From CAZAKZ01 sp964485695 (GTDB lineage Bacteria > Planctomycetota > JAFGQW01), in NCBI GenBank assembly GCA_964485695.1, contig CAZAKZ010000022.1, positions 1 through 51,624 of the forward strand: 51,624 bases of DNA, given 5' to 3'. The position numbers and the translations under genes are program-made. Below the pieces are notes generated by a model. That model did no database searches. It saw only the letters and a list, made by a program, of their open reading frames with translations, and was not told the DNA's origin. Of the stretch, positions 34,178 through 43,073 are shown piece after piece (position 1 is the first letter of the stretch; each line of letters opens with the position of its first letter).

Positions 34178-36052
34178 TCAGCCCGAGGACCGGGACTTCT
34201 CGGTACCGTTGCCCTGCGAGATGCAGTAGAGGTACGTGCTGCCGCGGAGGAAGATCTCGCCCCGCGAGATCGCCGGAGAGGCCAGGAGCTCCTCGCCGAT
34301 GGTACAGCTGGCCAGTTCCTCGTAGTTGCGCCCGGCCCGGATGATCCGGGTCTGTCCACTGACGGCGAAGAAGTAGACCTTGTCGTCGCCCGCCACGAGC
34401 GAGGCGAGGTGCCGGCCGCCGAGGCGTTTCTTCCACACCTGCTTTCCCGTATCCGCCTCCAGGCAGGTGGCCACCCCCCCGTCGCTGACGAAATAGAGCA
34501 GGCCCCCGTAGAGCACCGGCGAGGGACACTGGGGTATCCCTCTCTTGAGCTGCCACACGATGTTCGTTTCCGTCACATCCCCCTCGCCCTGGAGATTGAT
34601 GGCGAAGGCGCCCTTGGGGCCGTGTGTCCCGCCGAGGACGTAGGCCCTTTTGTCGTCCGAGACGATGGAAGGCACGCACTGGGTCAGGGGGATCTTGCAC
34701 GACCAGATCAGGCGGCCAGTGCGCACCTCGTAGGCAAGCGCTCGCTCGCACGTGGCGAGGAGAAGCGCGGGGCGGTCGCCTATGCGCGTGAGGTGCGGGG
34801 TGTCGTAGGAATCGAATCCGCCGGGCGGACGCACCTGCCAGACGACCTTGCCCGTCTCCTTGTCCAGCGCCGTCAGGTGTCCGGAGGCGATCATCTGGTC
34901 GATGCCCTCGAGGGTTCCCTGCCACTCCGGCATGAAGGAGTAGATCACCAGGTTCTCGAACAGGATCGGAGAATCGGCGGCACCATACCGCAGGTAGGTA
35001 TTGTATTTCGGCTCCTCCTTCTTCCAGAGAAGGTTCCCGTCGAGGTCCAGGCAGGCCAGTCCCATGCCGAAGTCCACCACCAGGTGCTTGCCGTCTGTGG
35101 CTGGAGTCGGGGTTGCATAGGAGTTGATGCGGTGCTTCTGTCCTCCCGGAGCCTGGAACACAGGATTCTGCCAGCGGATTTCACCGGTGGTGCGGTCGAG
35201 GCAGATCACGGACCGCAACAACGCAGTCCGCGGCACCAGGGCGTTGAAGAGCACGAACTGAAGGACGGCGGCCACCAGCACCGCCATCGCCCCCACGGTT
35301 CGCAGGGTGGTGCCCCCTGCCCCTTCACCCTTTCGAGCGAGGAAGAACACCCAGACGGACCAGACAGCCGCCAGGCACAGGGGCACGCTGGCCAGGATCA
35401 GCTCCTTGAACAGGATGGGACCGTGCCCCTTTGTACCGGGCACCGCCAGGTGATAGAAGACCGCAGCCGCGACGAGCAGCAATGCACCCAGCACGCGCCA
35501 GGACGAACGAACCCCCACCCATCCCACGGCGGCAACCAGACCCACAACCGCCACTCCGCCGCTGATGCGCCAGGCCCGGTTGGCGGAACCGGGATCGATC
35601 AGGTCCTTCATCGCGAGCATCAGCACGACACCGACGACGAACAGGCAGAACGCCCCCAGCGCTGTAAAGCGGTCCAGACCGAAGACGAATTTTTTCCACC
35701 CGCTGGCGCCGGCGGGGCGACTCCGCCCGGCGACGAGAGAAACCAGAGCCAGGAGGAGCAAACCGAGACCGATGGTATAGACGACCCATCGCGAGACGAC
35801 ACCCACCGTCCCCTCGTACGCGGTGGTGACGAAAACCTTGTCTTCCCACACGATGGGAGAGGAGATACTGTCGCCGACGATGGCGGTCTTCCACCGGACG
35901 TTGGTCTCCGGCCCCCACTTCTCCGGGAGCCCTTTCTCGGCCGACACGCCGGTTCCATCCCCTCGCCAGCCGGGCCAGTTCTGGGAAGCGGCCAGAGAGG
36001 ACAAGGTAAACAGGGCCAGACACAGCCCGATAGCACGCGCGGTCATATGCAT
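34178..36052 (-). CDS. PQQ-like beta-propeller protein with a six-helix membrane insertion
   Basis: 624 aa from the ATG at 36052, preceded by GTGGAG; an upstream ATG at 36088 lacks such a site. A signal-like helix (3-22) is followed by one propeller blade (NWPGWRGDGTG, then SSPIVWEDKVFVTTAYEG, up to about 86). Residues 88-275 hold about six membrane helices (about 91-109, 130-148, 165-182, 186-204, 220-239, 253-274). The propeller then resumes (SVICLDRTTGEIRWQNPVF) and runs to the C-terminus with repeated LDxxTGKVVWQ and AYEVRTGRLIW blades. PQQ-like WD40-type propellers are common in Planctomycetes; the membrane insertion between blades is unusual. Cofactor binding is not evident. Function unknown, with the propeller probably outside the membrane. 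Confidence 0.85.
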   Translation of the reverse strand: MHMTARAIGLCLALFTLSSLAASQNWPGWRGDGTGVSAEKGLPEKWGPETNVRWKTAIVGDSISSPIVWEDKVFVTTAYEGTVGVVSRWVVYTIGLGLLLLALVSLVAGRSRPAGASGWKKFVFGLDRFTALGAFCLFVVGVVLMLAMKDLIDPGSANRAWRISGGVAVVGLVAAVGWVGVRSSWRVLGALLLVAAAVFYHLAVPGTKGHGPILFKELILASVPLCLAAVWSVWVFFLARKGEGAGGTTLRTVGAMAVLVAAVLQFVLFNALVPRTALLRSVICLDRTTGEIRWQNPVFQAPGGQKHRINSYATPTPATDGKHLVVDFGMGLACLDLDGNLLWKKEEPKYNTYLRYGAADSPILFENLVIYSFMPEWQGTLEGIDQMIASGHLTALDKETGKVVWQVRPPGGFDSYDTPHLTRIGDRPALLLATCERALAYEVRTGRLIWSCKIPLTQCVPSIVSDDKRAYVLGGTHGPKGAFAINLQGEGDVTETNIVWQLKRGIPQCPSPVLYGGLLYFVSDGGVATCLEADTGKQVWKKRLGGRHLASLVAGDDKVYFFAVSGQTRIIRAGRNYEELASCTIGEELLASPAISRGEIFLRGSTYLYCISQGNGTEKSRSSG

Positions 36053-36556
36053 GGTGGCTCCACTCAAGTTCTCCAACCCGGACAGCACGGCCCGGGGACG
36101 GCTTCCCCACGTTCAATCCTGAAACAGACAGTCTGTCTCCTGGACGCCGGCGAGTCAATCCCTCTTCATGGAGTCCTGAGAGCAGAACAGCTTCACCGGT
36201 GGTGGCCAGCGGTCTCCATGGGCTCGGAATAATCGTTGGACCGGAACTGAAAGGCCCAGTCTGTCCAATAATGGGGTCAACCAATCCCGTTCAAGAGCTT
36301 GAAAGAGGTCGAACGCCCCCATTTTCGGTAACTCACCCCTCTTCAGTTTTTCCGAAGCGTGAACTGATCAGGCAGGTATCCCGGTGTGAGGGAATAATCT
36401 TGTTGATCAAGGTTCCATTGTGGACATGCGTTGATCCCACGGAGCCGGAGCAGTGACTTACCGCTTGCGCAGTCTTTGCCGATCCGGTATCTTTGGACGA
36501 GGTATCGGAATCGGGCTCGACTGCAGAGCACGACGGCGTCCGTGGAGAACAACGTC
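36053..36556. other. Divergent intergenic region, about 500 nt
   Basis: No gene that I can support. It must hold the promoters of the divergent membrane propeller gene and the secreted gene at 36557. A dyad ACAGAC-A-GTCTGT lies at 36124-36136. GGAG at 36544-36547 is the likely ribosome-binding site of the plus-strand gene. Confidence 0.4.
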
Positions 36557-37789
36557 ATGCGGATCCTCACAGTCCTGTCCCTCCTGACCGCGCTCACCCC
36601 TTCCCTCGTCTCGGCCCAGCCGCGCGACGGCGACATCATCGTGACCAACGGATCCGACCTCGTAATCCTCGACCCGAGCAACGGGCGAACGACGACCCTT
36701 GTCGGAAGATTGTCCGCGTACACCGTGACGGACGTCGCCATGGATGCGGGCAATCGAGATCTGCTCGTGTCGGCGGCCGACAACCGCGGTACGGGGATCC
36801 TCGCGTCCGTTGGTCCGACCGGGAAGGTGACCGTGCGCGGGGCCGCAGCGAACTTCTATCCGGACGGGCTGGTACTCGACCACGACGGACAGTGGCTGAT
36901 TCCCAACGCTGTGGCCAATCCTCCCGCGCTGTGGTCCATGGACGACGCCACCGGCGTGATCAGCACGCTCCTGGTCGCCACGACCTTGCCGTCCCCCCCG
37001 GTCCTCCCGATTCGCGACGTGGTCATCGACCGGTCGACAAACGCGACGCCCCTGGTGTTCGTGACGAAGTTGGGTCTTCTTTGCCGCACCGACCAGCAGG
37101 GCCGGATCACCATCATCCGCGTTTTCGGCACCCTCGACCTGGACGACATCGAGCTGGACCAGAACACCGGACACTACCTCCTGTGCGCCCGGCGAAACCC
37201 GTCGACGATCGGACTCTCTGACAAGGCCGGCGTCCTGACTCCGCTGACCACAGCCATCTGGTTCCCCTTCGCCGCCAGGTTCGCCGGGGACGGCACGGCA
37301 TGGATCGCCGCCGGGCACGGCGTCTACCGCATCGACATGCAGGGCCGCATTCTGTCAATGTACAACTCGGTGTGCCCGGGCGCCCACGGCATCGAGGTCT
37401 TTGGCCGGCGGCGTCTCGTCTGCCTCGGAAGCGGTCTGCCGGGCACCACGGTCCAGGTACGTTTGCACAGCCGCAAGGCCGGGGACGGGGGTCGTCCGTA
37501 CCAGCTTGCCTGCTGCTTCCTGCGCGGCGGAGGCATCCGCATGCCCAACGGCGAGTGGCTGAATCTCGTACCCGACGACCTGTTCCTCCTCTCCACGTCG
37601 AACCTCGCCCCGGGGATCTTCCAGGGCTTCAGCGGCACGACGGATCCGGCTGGCAAAGCCACGGCATTCATCCGACTCCCGGGGTCACTTCCCACCGGCT
37701 TGAAGGTCCCGGTCTTCGTGGCCGGAGTGATCCACGACGGGCAGCGCGTTCGAACCGTGACCCAGGTGCACGCGTTCGCGCTGAATTGA
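36557..37789 (+). CDS. Secreted beta-propeller-like protein with shared C-terminal domain, function unknown
   Basis: 410 aa from the ATG at 36557, which gives a signal peptide (MRILTVLSLLTALTPSLVSAQ); the frame is open upstream to 36431 without one. Residues 22-295 contain repeated short strands of the form GDIIVTNGSDLVILDPSNG, PDGLVLDHDGQWLI and DGTAWIAAGHGVYRID, which look like a six-bladed NHL/SMP-30-like propeller. The last 115 residues (from about 295, GSGLPGTTVQVRLHSR...GTTDPAGKATAFIRLPG...LKVPVFVAGVI) form a domain shared with the proteins at 37849, 44778 and 28215. No enzymatic residues stand out. It converges with the next gene. Confidence 0.75.
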   Translation: MRILTVLSLLTALTPSLVSAQPRDGDIIVTNGSDLVILDPSNGRTTTLVGRLSAYTVTDVAMDAGNRDLLVSAADNRGTGILASVGPTGKVTVRGAAANFYPDGLVLDHDGQWLIPNAVANPPALWSMDDATGVISTLLVATTLPSPPVLPIRDVVIDRSTNATPLVFVTKLGLLCRTDQQGRITIIRVFGTLDLDDIELDQNTGHYLLCARRNPSTIGLSDKAGVLTPLTTAIWFPFAARFAGDGTAWIAAGHGVYRIDMQGRILSMYNSVCPGAHGIEVFGRRRLVCLGSGLPGTTVQVRLHSRKAGDGGRPYQLACCFLRGGGIRMPNGEWLNLVPDDLFLLSTSNLAPGIFQGFSGTTDPAGKATAFIRLPGSLPTGLKVPVFVAGVIHDGQRVRTVTQVHAFALN

Positions 37790-37848
37790 TCTCCGGTTTG
37801 TGCGAGTTGTAGATCCGCTCATAGCGGGATAGACACTGGCCGCCGTTC

Positions 37849-38850
37849 TCACGCGCGGATCACGAACTCGTGGTCGTTGCTGAACTCGAGGAAGTAGCCC
37901 GGCGTGTAGGTCACGAAAGCGATGTGGAAACGCAGACCCACGAGAGCCGGTGCAGCGGGAATCGCGACCCGGAGCACGGCGTCGCCGGCGGCATCCAGGC
38001 GGCCGGACGCGCCGAGAAAGATGGCGTTGAATGCGCCGGTTAGGGTCCCGATAAAGAGGGGATCCACGTCCAGGGGGATTCGCCCGCCGGTCACCATTAC
38101 ACCGCCGGTGCCGAAGGAGGCGGCGACCTGGTATGCTGCGCCGGGGAATCCCCGGAGTTCGAGCGGAACGACGGCACCGGGACGGGAATACGGAGCGGAC
38201 AGGGATTCGATGAGCACGGCGTTGAACACGCGAAAGTCGGCGATGCAGGCGCCGGCGTATCCGTGCAATCCCAGTGCGCCGATCCCCGGTTTAACCGCCC
38301 GGCTGGTTGAACCGAACGTCCGCTCCCAGGTGCCGTCATCCGCGACGTCGATGGAGGCCTGGTAGCGCTGGTCATGCACGATCAGACGGATCCTGGCGCG
38401 CGTGAAATGGGGGGCGAGCTTCCAGCCCACAGCGCCGCCGGGGCCGGTGGGCTGGGGATGGAACTCGCCGAGGAGCACCGTGTCGAAGCCGGTGCCGGCC
38501 GACGGACTGCCGTTGATGACCTCGAGGACGACCAGGTCCCGGCCGTAGGTCGGATTGTTGGCGCGGACCGTGACGCCGCCGCGCTGCGTGGCGGGAGCGG
38601 CCGGGTTGTGGACCACGAGGCACTCGACCGCGGTGTCGGCAATTGCATAACGCTGCACGGTGGCATACTGGCGGATCGTCGAGACGGAAGCCTGTGCCGC
38701 GCTACCGGTGGCGGTCCAGACACCGCGGTCCACGCGCCAAGGGCCGGCGAGGGGGCCCGGCGGGTAGTCGAACCGATCCATGAAGATCTGCGCGCCGGCC
38801 GAGGTCGCCGTCAGCAAAGCGGTAGCGACGAAAATCAGGAAATTACGCAT
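37849..38850 (-). CDS. Secreted LamG-like protein with shared C-terminal domain, function unknown
   Basis: 333 aa from the ATG at 38850, giving a signal peptide (MRNFLIFVATALLTATSAGAQ); the open frame extends to 38979 without supporting features. Residues about 22-220 read as a jelly-roll (LamG or 3-keto-disaccharide-hydrolase-like) domain: DRFDYPPGPLAGPW, VECLVVHNPAAP, ARIRLIVHDQRYQASIDV and GIGALGLHGYAGACIADFRVF. The last 110 residues (from about 222, RPGAVVPLELRGFPGAAYQVAAS...GRLDAAGDAVLRVAIPAAPALVGLRFHIAF) are the C-terminal domain found on other exported proteins here. The start is only about 70 nt from the upstream edge of nuclease copy B. Likely carbohydrate binding, by fold only. Confidence 0.72.
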   Translation of the reverse strand: MRNFLIFVATALLTATSAGAQIFMDRFDYPPGPLAGPWRVDRGVWTATGSAAQASVSTIRQYATVQRYAIADTAVECLVVHNPAAPATQRGGVTVRANNPTYGRDLVVLEVINGSPSAGTGFDTVLLGEFHPQPTGPGGAVGWKLAPHFTRARIRLIVHDQRYQASIDVADDGTWERTFGSTSRAVKPGIGALGLHGYAGACIADFRVFNAVLIESLSAPYSRPGAVVPLELRGFPGAAYQVAASFGTGGVMVTGGRIPLDVDPLFIGTLTGAFNAIFLGASGRLDAAGDAVLRVAIPAAPALVGLRFHIAFVTYTPGYFLEFSNDHEFVIRA

Positions 38851-38919
38851 CACTGCAGTATAACGCTCCCGTGACCTGATGACGTGTAGAAATCCAGGCC
38901 CTCCGGCCGGTCGACCGGT

Positions 38920-40049
38920 GCAGATCCGCTGAATCCTGATTATTTTCAAAATACCCTGTAACTCGATCCACTTCGCCACGACTCAGGGGCTGAATACCGT
39001 TCACCCGGCAACGGAGCAGCACCATGGATCGGGCTCGACTGCGGGACATCATCAGGAACTTCCCCGAGAACGGCATGAAGCGCCTACTGGAAGATCCCGG
39101 GAACGTCTGCGACCTCCTGGCCCTCACGGGCAGGAACCTGGAAAACGACGTCGACCTCGAACGATCGGTGTCCGTGAAGGAGACCTTCGTCAAACGCTCC
39201 TACCAGCACACGGCGGCGGACGTGGTGCTCCGTGCACCCCTGGTGGCTGAGAGGGCTGGGAAGAGGAACCTCTGGATCTACATCCTCATCGAGCACCAGT
39301 CCAGGCCGGAGGTGGCCATGCCGCTCCGACTGCTGGAGTACGTCCTCGAGGTCTACCGGTTCCAGGAACGTGAATGGAAGCAGGGCCGCGGATTGCACGT
39401 GCGCTTCTGCCTCGAGCCCGTACTGCCAGTTGTGTTCTACACCGGAACCCGGCGATGGGACGAGGTGGGCACCCTCGTTGACCTCGTCACGCTGGGAGAG
39501 CGGTTCCAGAACGAGATCCCCGTCCTGCACCCCCTGTTCCTGAACCTGCCGGCCCTGAACCCGGCGGTCCTCGAGAGCGAGGGCGGGTTCTTCGGGTGGG
39601 TGCTCCGGCTGGTGCAGGCCCGGAAGTCGCGGCCGGGTGTTTTCCGGCGGCTCCTGGGGCGCATCGTCCGGCACCTCGATACCATACCGGAGGCGGACCG
39701 GTTCCGCTGGGAGGCGTTTCTTGAGTACATTCACGCCCTGGTATATCATGAAAGGCACCTTGCGGAGCAGCCTCGACTCCAGCGGGAGATCGAGGCGTCC
39801 GTGGCCAAGGATACCCACCGACTGGAGGTGTGCAGGATGGTCAAAACGATTGCCGAGGACCTGATGGACAGGGGCCGGCTCGAAACGGCCCGTGCCACCC
39901 TGATTCGACTGCTGGGTGTACGATTCGGCGAGATCCCCGAAGAGACCGTGGCCATTATCCAGGCCGCGAGCGATCTGGAAAGGCTGAACACCTGGCTGGA
40001 TCGGTTCGCCACGGCCGATTCCCTGGAGGATGTGGGTATCGAGCCGTAG
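38920..40049 (+). repeat. Duplicated Rpn-type nuclease unit, copy B
   Basis: Second copy of the unit at 32903-34065, same orientation, about 6 kb away. The homology begins at GCAGATCCGCTGAATC and runs through the gene. The AT-rich palindrome is kept in altered form (TATTTT-C-AAAATA at 38941-38953), which suggests selection on the structure and not only on the gene. Confidence 0.8.
39024..40049 (+). CDS. Rpn-family PD-(D/E)XK nuclease with DUF4351-like C-terminus, copy B
   Basis: 341 aa. Same domains as copy A: ADVVLRAP with the core Asp, YILIEHQSRPEVAMPLRLLEY with Glu and Gln, and the DUF4351-like end (ATLIRLLGVRFGEIPEETV). The active-site residues are kept, and substitutions are spread over the protein rather than concentrated, so both copies appear to be functional. 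It lacks eight residues before the DUF4351-like part. A downstream gene of its own is absent. The two copies could recombine and delete the three genes between them. Confidence 0.85.
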   Translation: MDRARLRDIIRNFPENGMKRLLEDPGNVCDLLALTGRNLENDVDLERSVSVKETFVKRSYQHTAADVVLRAPLVAERAGKRNLWIYILIEHQSRPEVAMPLRLLEYVLEVYRFQEREWKQGRGLHVRFCLEPVLPVVFYTGTRRWDEVGTLVDLVTLGERFQNEIPVLHPLFLNLPALNPAVLESEGGFFGWVLRLVQARKSRPGVFRRLLGRIVRHLDTIPEADRFRWEAFLEYIHALVYHERHLAEQPRLQREIEASVAKDTHRLEVCRMVKTIAEDLMDRGRLETARATLIRLLGVRFGEIPEETVAIIQAASDLERLNTWLDRFATADSLEDVGIEP

Positions 40050-40463
40050 TATCGGTTGCACGGCCTCCAGCTCATTCCTGGTCCGAGACTCCATGAAAGT
40101 CGGCTCCGGACCCCTGCGGCGTCGGCCAGGGACCCGAGCGTGAAGCGTCCCAGCACCAGTGCGGTTACCGGGGCACTGAATACCCATCCACCCAGCTTGT
40201 AGAACAAGTCCCCGTATTCTTCATCACTGGGGGGGGGGATGCCCCAGACCACAGCGGTGAACGAAATCCCGAGGAGCAAGCAGCCTGTGGGTAAACTGGC
40301 GCGAGGCCCGAATCCAGGACACCCGGGTGGGAATCTTCGGGCCCTAGAAACACCGGTGCCGGAGGAAACCTTGAGACGGTCGGCCGGACTCACTACGATT
40401 CCCGGATCTGCAACCTCGAAAGACAACCACCGGACGCCGGCCATGACCACGAGACGCGCCACG
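40050..40463. other. Intergenic region before bioF, possible remnant of a membrane protein
   Basis: No intact gene. On the minus strand, about 40110-40300, an open stretch reads CLLLGISFTAVVWGIPPPS and then GDLFYKLGGWVFSAPVTALV, which looks like hydrophobic protein sequence without a plausible start or end. It may be a relic. A run of ten G lies at 40229-40238. I see no BirA-type biotin operator before bioF. Confidence 0.25.
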
Positions 40464-41636
40464 ATGAACGACACCTGGGAGGAAACCCTCCGGGCTCTGG
40501 AGGAGAAGGGCCTCCGTCGGCACTTGAAGACCGTGGATGCCGGCGGCCTTCCCCGGATACGACTGAACGACACGACCTATCTCAACCTGGCCAGCAACAA
40601 CTATCTCGGCTTCACCCACCACCCCCGGCTCATCGCTGCGGCGGCCCGGGCCCTGGAGACCTACGGCGCCGGCGCCGGCGCTTCCCAGCTGATCTGCGGC
40701 CGCGCGGAGGTGCACGCGGACCTCGAGGAAGCGCTCTGCAAGTTCAAGGGCGTTGAAGCCGCCCTGGTCTTCTCCTCGGGCTACGCCGCCAACGTCGGGG
40801 TTCTGACCTCCCTGGTGGGCCCCAGGGATCAGATCTTCGCCGACAAGCTCAACCACGCCAGCCTCATCGACGGCGCGCGGCTCTCCCGGGGCGAGGTTCA
40901 TCGTTATTGCCACCGCGACCCGGATCACCTCGCCCGCCTGCTCCATGAACACCCCGGTCAAGGACAGCGGTTCATCGTCTCCGACGGGGTCTTCAGCATG
41001 GACGGGGATATCGCCCCCCTGCCGGACCTGGTGGCCCTGGCCGAACAGCACGATGCCGTCCTCGTCCTGGACGACGCCCACGGCACCGGCGTGGTGGGCC
41101 CGGGCGGCAAGGGCACGGCCGCACACTTCGGCCTCGAGGACCGGGTCCCGGTGCAGATCGGCACCTTCTCCAAGGCTCTGGGCGCCCAGGGCGGTTTCGT
41201 GGCCGGCTCCCGGACGCTCATCGACTTTCTCGTGAACCGGGCCCGGTCCTTCATCTTCAGCACGGGGCTTGCACCGGCCAGCGCCGCGGCCTCCAAAGAA
41301 GCGCTCCGCGTCCTCGAGGAGGAGCCCGATCTCCTTGAGCGCCTGCAGTCACACCTCCGGCGGCTCCGCGAAGCCCTCCTCGACCGTGGATACACCCTCA
41401 CGGGTTCACCTCCCGCGCCCATGATCGCCGTGATCATGGGAGATCCCGGAGATACCCTGGACCTGTCCGCGCACCTCCTGGACCGGGGCATCCTCGCCCC
41501 GGCCGTCCGCCCGCCCTCCGTGCCCGAGGGAACGAGCCGCATCCGCCTCGCTCCCATGGGGACGCATGTGCCAGAAGAAATCGAACGGGTGGTGGAGGCC
41601 TTTCCAATGCGGAGACGGCCGCCCGCGTGTCCTTGA
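40464..41636 (+). CDS. bioF: 8-amino-7-oxononanoate synthase BioF
   Basis: 390 aa from the ATG at 40464, which matches the start of Bacillus-type enzymes (MNDxx...LxxLEExGLxRxL); ATGs at 40443 and further upstream are less likely. It joins pimeloyl-ACP or -CoA with alanine, using PLP. Visible motifs are LASNNYLGF, GAGASQLICG, LNHASLIDG (His131), FSMDGDIAPL, VLDDAHGTGVVG (Asp203, His206) and GTFSKALGAQGGFVAG with the Schiff-base Lys237. First gene of bioF-A-D-B, 52 nt before bioA. Confidence 0.95.
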   Translation: MNDTWEETLRALEEKGLRRHLKTVDAGGLPRIRLNDTTYLNLASNNYLGFTHHPRLIAAAARALETYGAGAGASQLICGRAEVHADLEEALCKFKGVEAALVFSSGYAANVGVLTSLVGPRDQIFADKLNHASLIDGARLSRGEVHRYCHRDPDHLARLLHEHPGQGQRFIVSDGVFSMDGDIAPLPDLVALAEQHDAVLVLDDAHGTGVVGPGGKGTAAHFGLEDRVPVQIGTFSKALGAQGGFVAGSRTLIDFLVNRARSFIFSTGLAPASAAASKEALRVLEEEPDLLERLQSHLRRLREALLDRGYTLTGSPPAPMIAVIMGDPGDTLDLSAHLLDRGILAPAVRPPSVPEGTSRIRLAPMGTHVPEEIERVVEAFPMRRRPPACP

Positions 41637-41688
41637 TGCGGGCGAAGATTGGCACTAGGGACTCAGAAACCAGAACAGGAGACATCCC

Positions 41689-43062
41689 ATGATTCCGGAG
41701 ACCCGCCCCGAAGACATTGCTGCCTGGGACAAGGCGCACGTCTGGCATCCCTTCACGCCCATGGGCCCGTACCTGGACGGGGATCCCGTGGTGATCCAGC
41801 GGGGCGAGGGCGTGCGCATCCAGGACATCCACGGCAACTGGTACTACGACGGCTCCTCGTCGGTGTGGGTCAACGTCCACGGCCACAATGACGCCGACCT
41901 GAACCAGGCCGTCCGGGATCAGCTGGACCACATCTCCCACAGCACCCTCCTCGGCCAGGGGAACGTGCCCTCCACCCTCCTCGCCCGGCGCCTCGTGGAG
42001 GCGGCCCCCGAAGGCCTCGTCCGGGTGTTCTTCTCCGACAGCGGCGCCACGGCCGTGGAGGCGGCCCTGAAGATCGCCATTCAATACTGGGCCAACCTCG
42101 GCCAGGATAAGAAGAAGCACGTCCTGGGCTTCACCACCAACTACCACGGCGATACCCTGGGCGCCATGAGTGTCGCCCCGTACGAGGCGTTCCACTGGCC
42201 CTTCCTCGATCTCCTGCACCCCAATCCACGGGTGCCCTATCCGTACATCTACCGCTACCCCGGGCGACCCGACGAGGACGAATGCTGCCGGCAATCCCTG
42301 GCCGAGGTCGACCGCGCCCTGGCCGAGAACCACGACAGCCTTGCCGCCGTCATCGTGGAGCCGGTCCAGGGGGCCGGGGGCATCATCCCGGCGCCCCGCG
42401 GCTTTCTTGCCGGGCTGCGCCGGACGTGCGACCGCCACGAGGTACTGCTCATCGTGGACGAGGTGGCCACGGGTTTCGGCCGCACCGGCCCCCTGTTCGC
42501 CTGCCACGACGAGGACGTGACCCCCGATCTCCTCTGCCTGGGCAAGGGCATCACCGGCGGCTACCTACCGGTGGCCGCGACCCTCGCCACCGACAGGATC
42601 TTCGAGGCCTTCCTGGGCGAGCGCCGCAGGACGTTCTTTCACGGGCATTCATACACGGGAAACCAGCTCGGCTGCGCCGTGGGGCTGAAGAGCCTGGAAC
42701 GCCTCGCGGCCCTTCTCCCCGAACAGCCCCGGAAGATCGAGTGGATTGCCGGACGCCTGGAGTCGTTCCGGGACCTGCCCTTCGTGGGCGACGTGCGACA
42801 CCGGGGTTTCATGATGGGATTCGAGCTGGTCATGGACCAAGAGAGCCGCACACCGTTCCCAGCCGAGGCCGCCGCCGGGTACGCGGTCACCGATGCGGCC
42901 CGGTCGCGGGGGCTCCTGATCCGACCCATCGGGAACGTGGTCATCTTCATGCCGCCCCTGGCCTCCACCCGGGAGGAGCTGGAGGAGATGCTCTCGATCC
43001 TCCAGGCCTCGTTCGAGGCTGCGGCGCCGTCCCTCGAGACGCTGGCCGGAAACGGGAAGTGA
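41689..43062 (+). CDS. bioA: Adenosylmethionine--8-amino-7-oxononanoate aminotransferase BioA
   Basis: 457 aa. CAGGAG upstream supports the start. The N-terminal HVWHPFTPM (17-25) is diagnostic of DAPA aminotransferases. Class III motifs follow: FFSDSGATAVEAALKIA, EPVQGAGGIIPAP, VDEVATGFGRTG (256-267) and the PLP lysine Lys286 in LCLGKGITGGYLP. It makes 7,8-diaminopelargonate; whether the amino donor is SAM or lysine is not evident. A GTG in frame with bioD overlaps its stop. Confidence 0.95.
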   Translation: MIPETRPEDIAAWDKAHVWHPFTPMGPYLDGDPVVIQRGEGVRIQDIHGNWYYDGSSSVWVNVHGHNDADLNQAVRDQLDHISHSTLLGQGNVPSTLLARRLVEAAPEGLVRVFFSDSGATAVEAALKIAIQYWANLGQDKKKHVLGFTTNYHGDTLGAMSVAPYEAFHWPFLDLLHPNPRVPYPYIYRYPGRPDEDECCRQSLAEVDRALAENHDSLAAVIVEPVQGAGGIIPAPRGFLAGLRRTCDRHEVLLIVDEVATGFGRTGPLFACHDEDVTPDLLCLGKGITGGYLPVAATLATDRIFEAFLGERRRTFFHGHSYTGNQLGCAVGLKSLERLAALLPEQPRKIEWIAGRLESFRDLPFVGDVRHRGFMMGFELVMDQESRTPFPAEAAAGYAVTDAARSRGLLIRPIGNVVIFMPPLASTREELEEMLSILQASFEAAAPSLETLAGNGK

Positions 43063-43073
43063 GATTCAGCCGC

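Noticed and set aside
36510..36524. 15-nt identity with the start of the Rpn genes (ATCGGGCTCGACTGC)
   Set aside because: Isolated match with no flanking similarity. A 15-mer match of this kind is near chance level in a GC-rich 51-kb window.
32903..40049. Composite transposon formed by the two nuclease copies
   Set aside because: No transposase, no terminal inverted repeats and no target-site duplication were seen; only a direct duplication is supported.
40229..40238. Run of ten G as a phase-variation tract
   Set aside because: It is not inside or directly before a supported gene; the bioF start lies more than 200 nt away.
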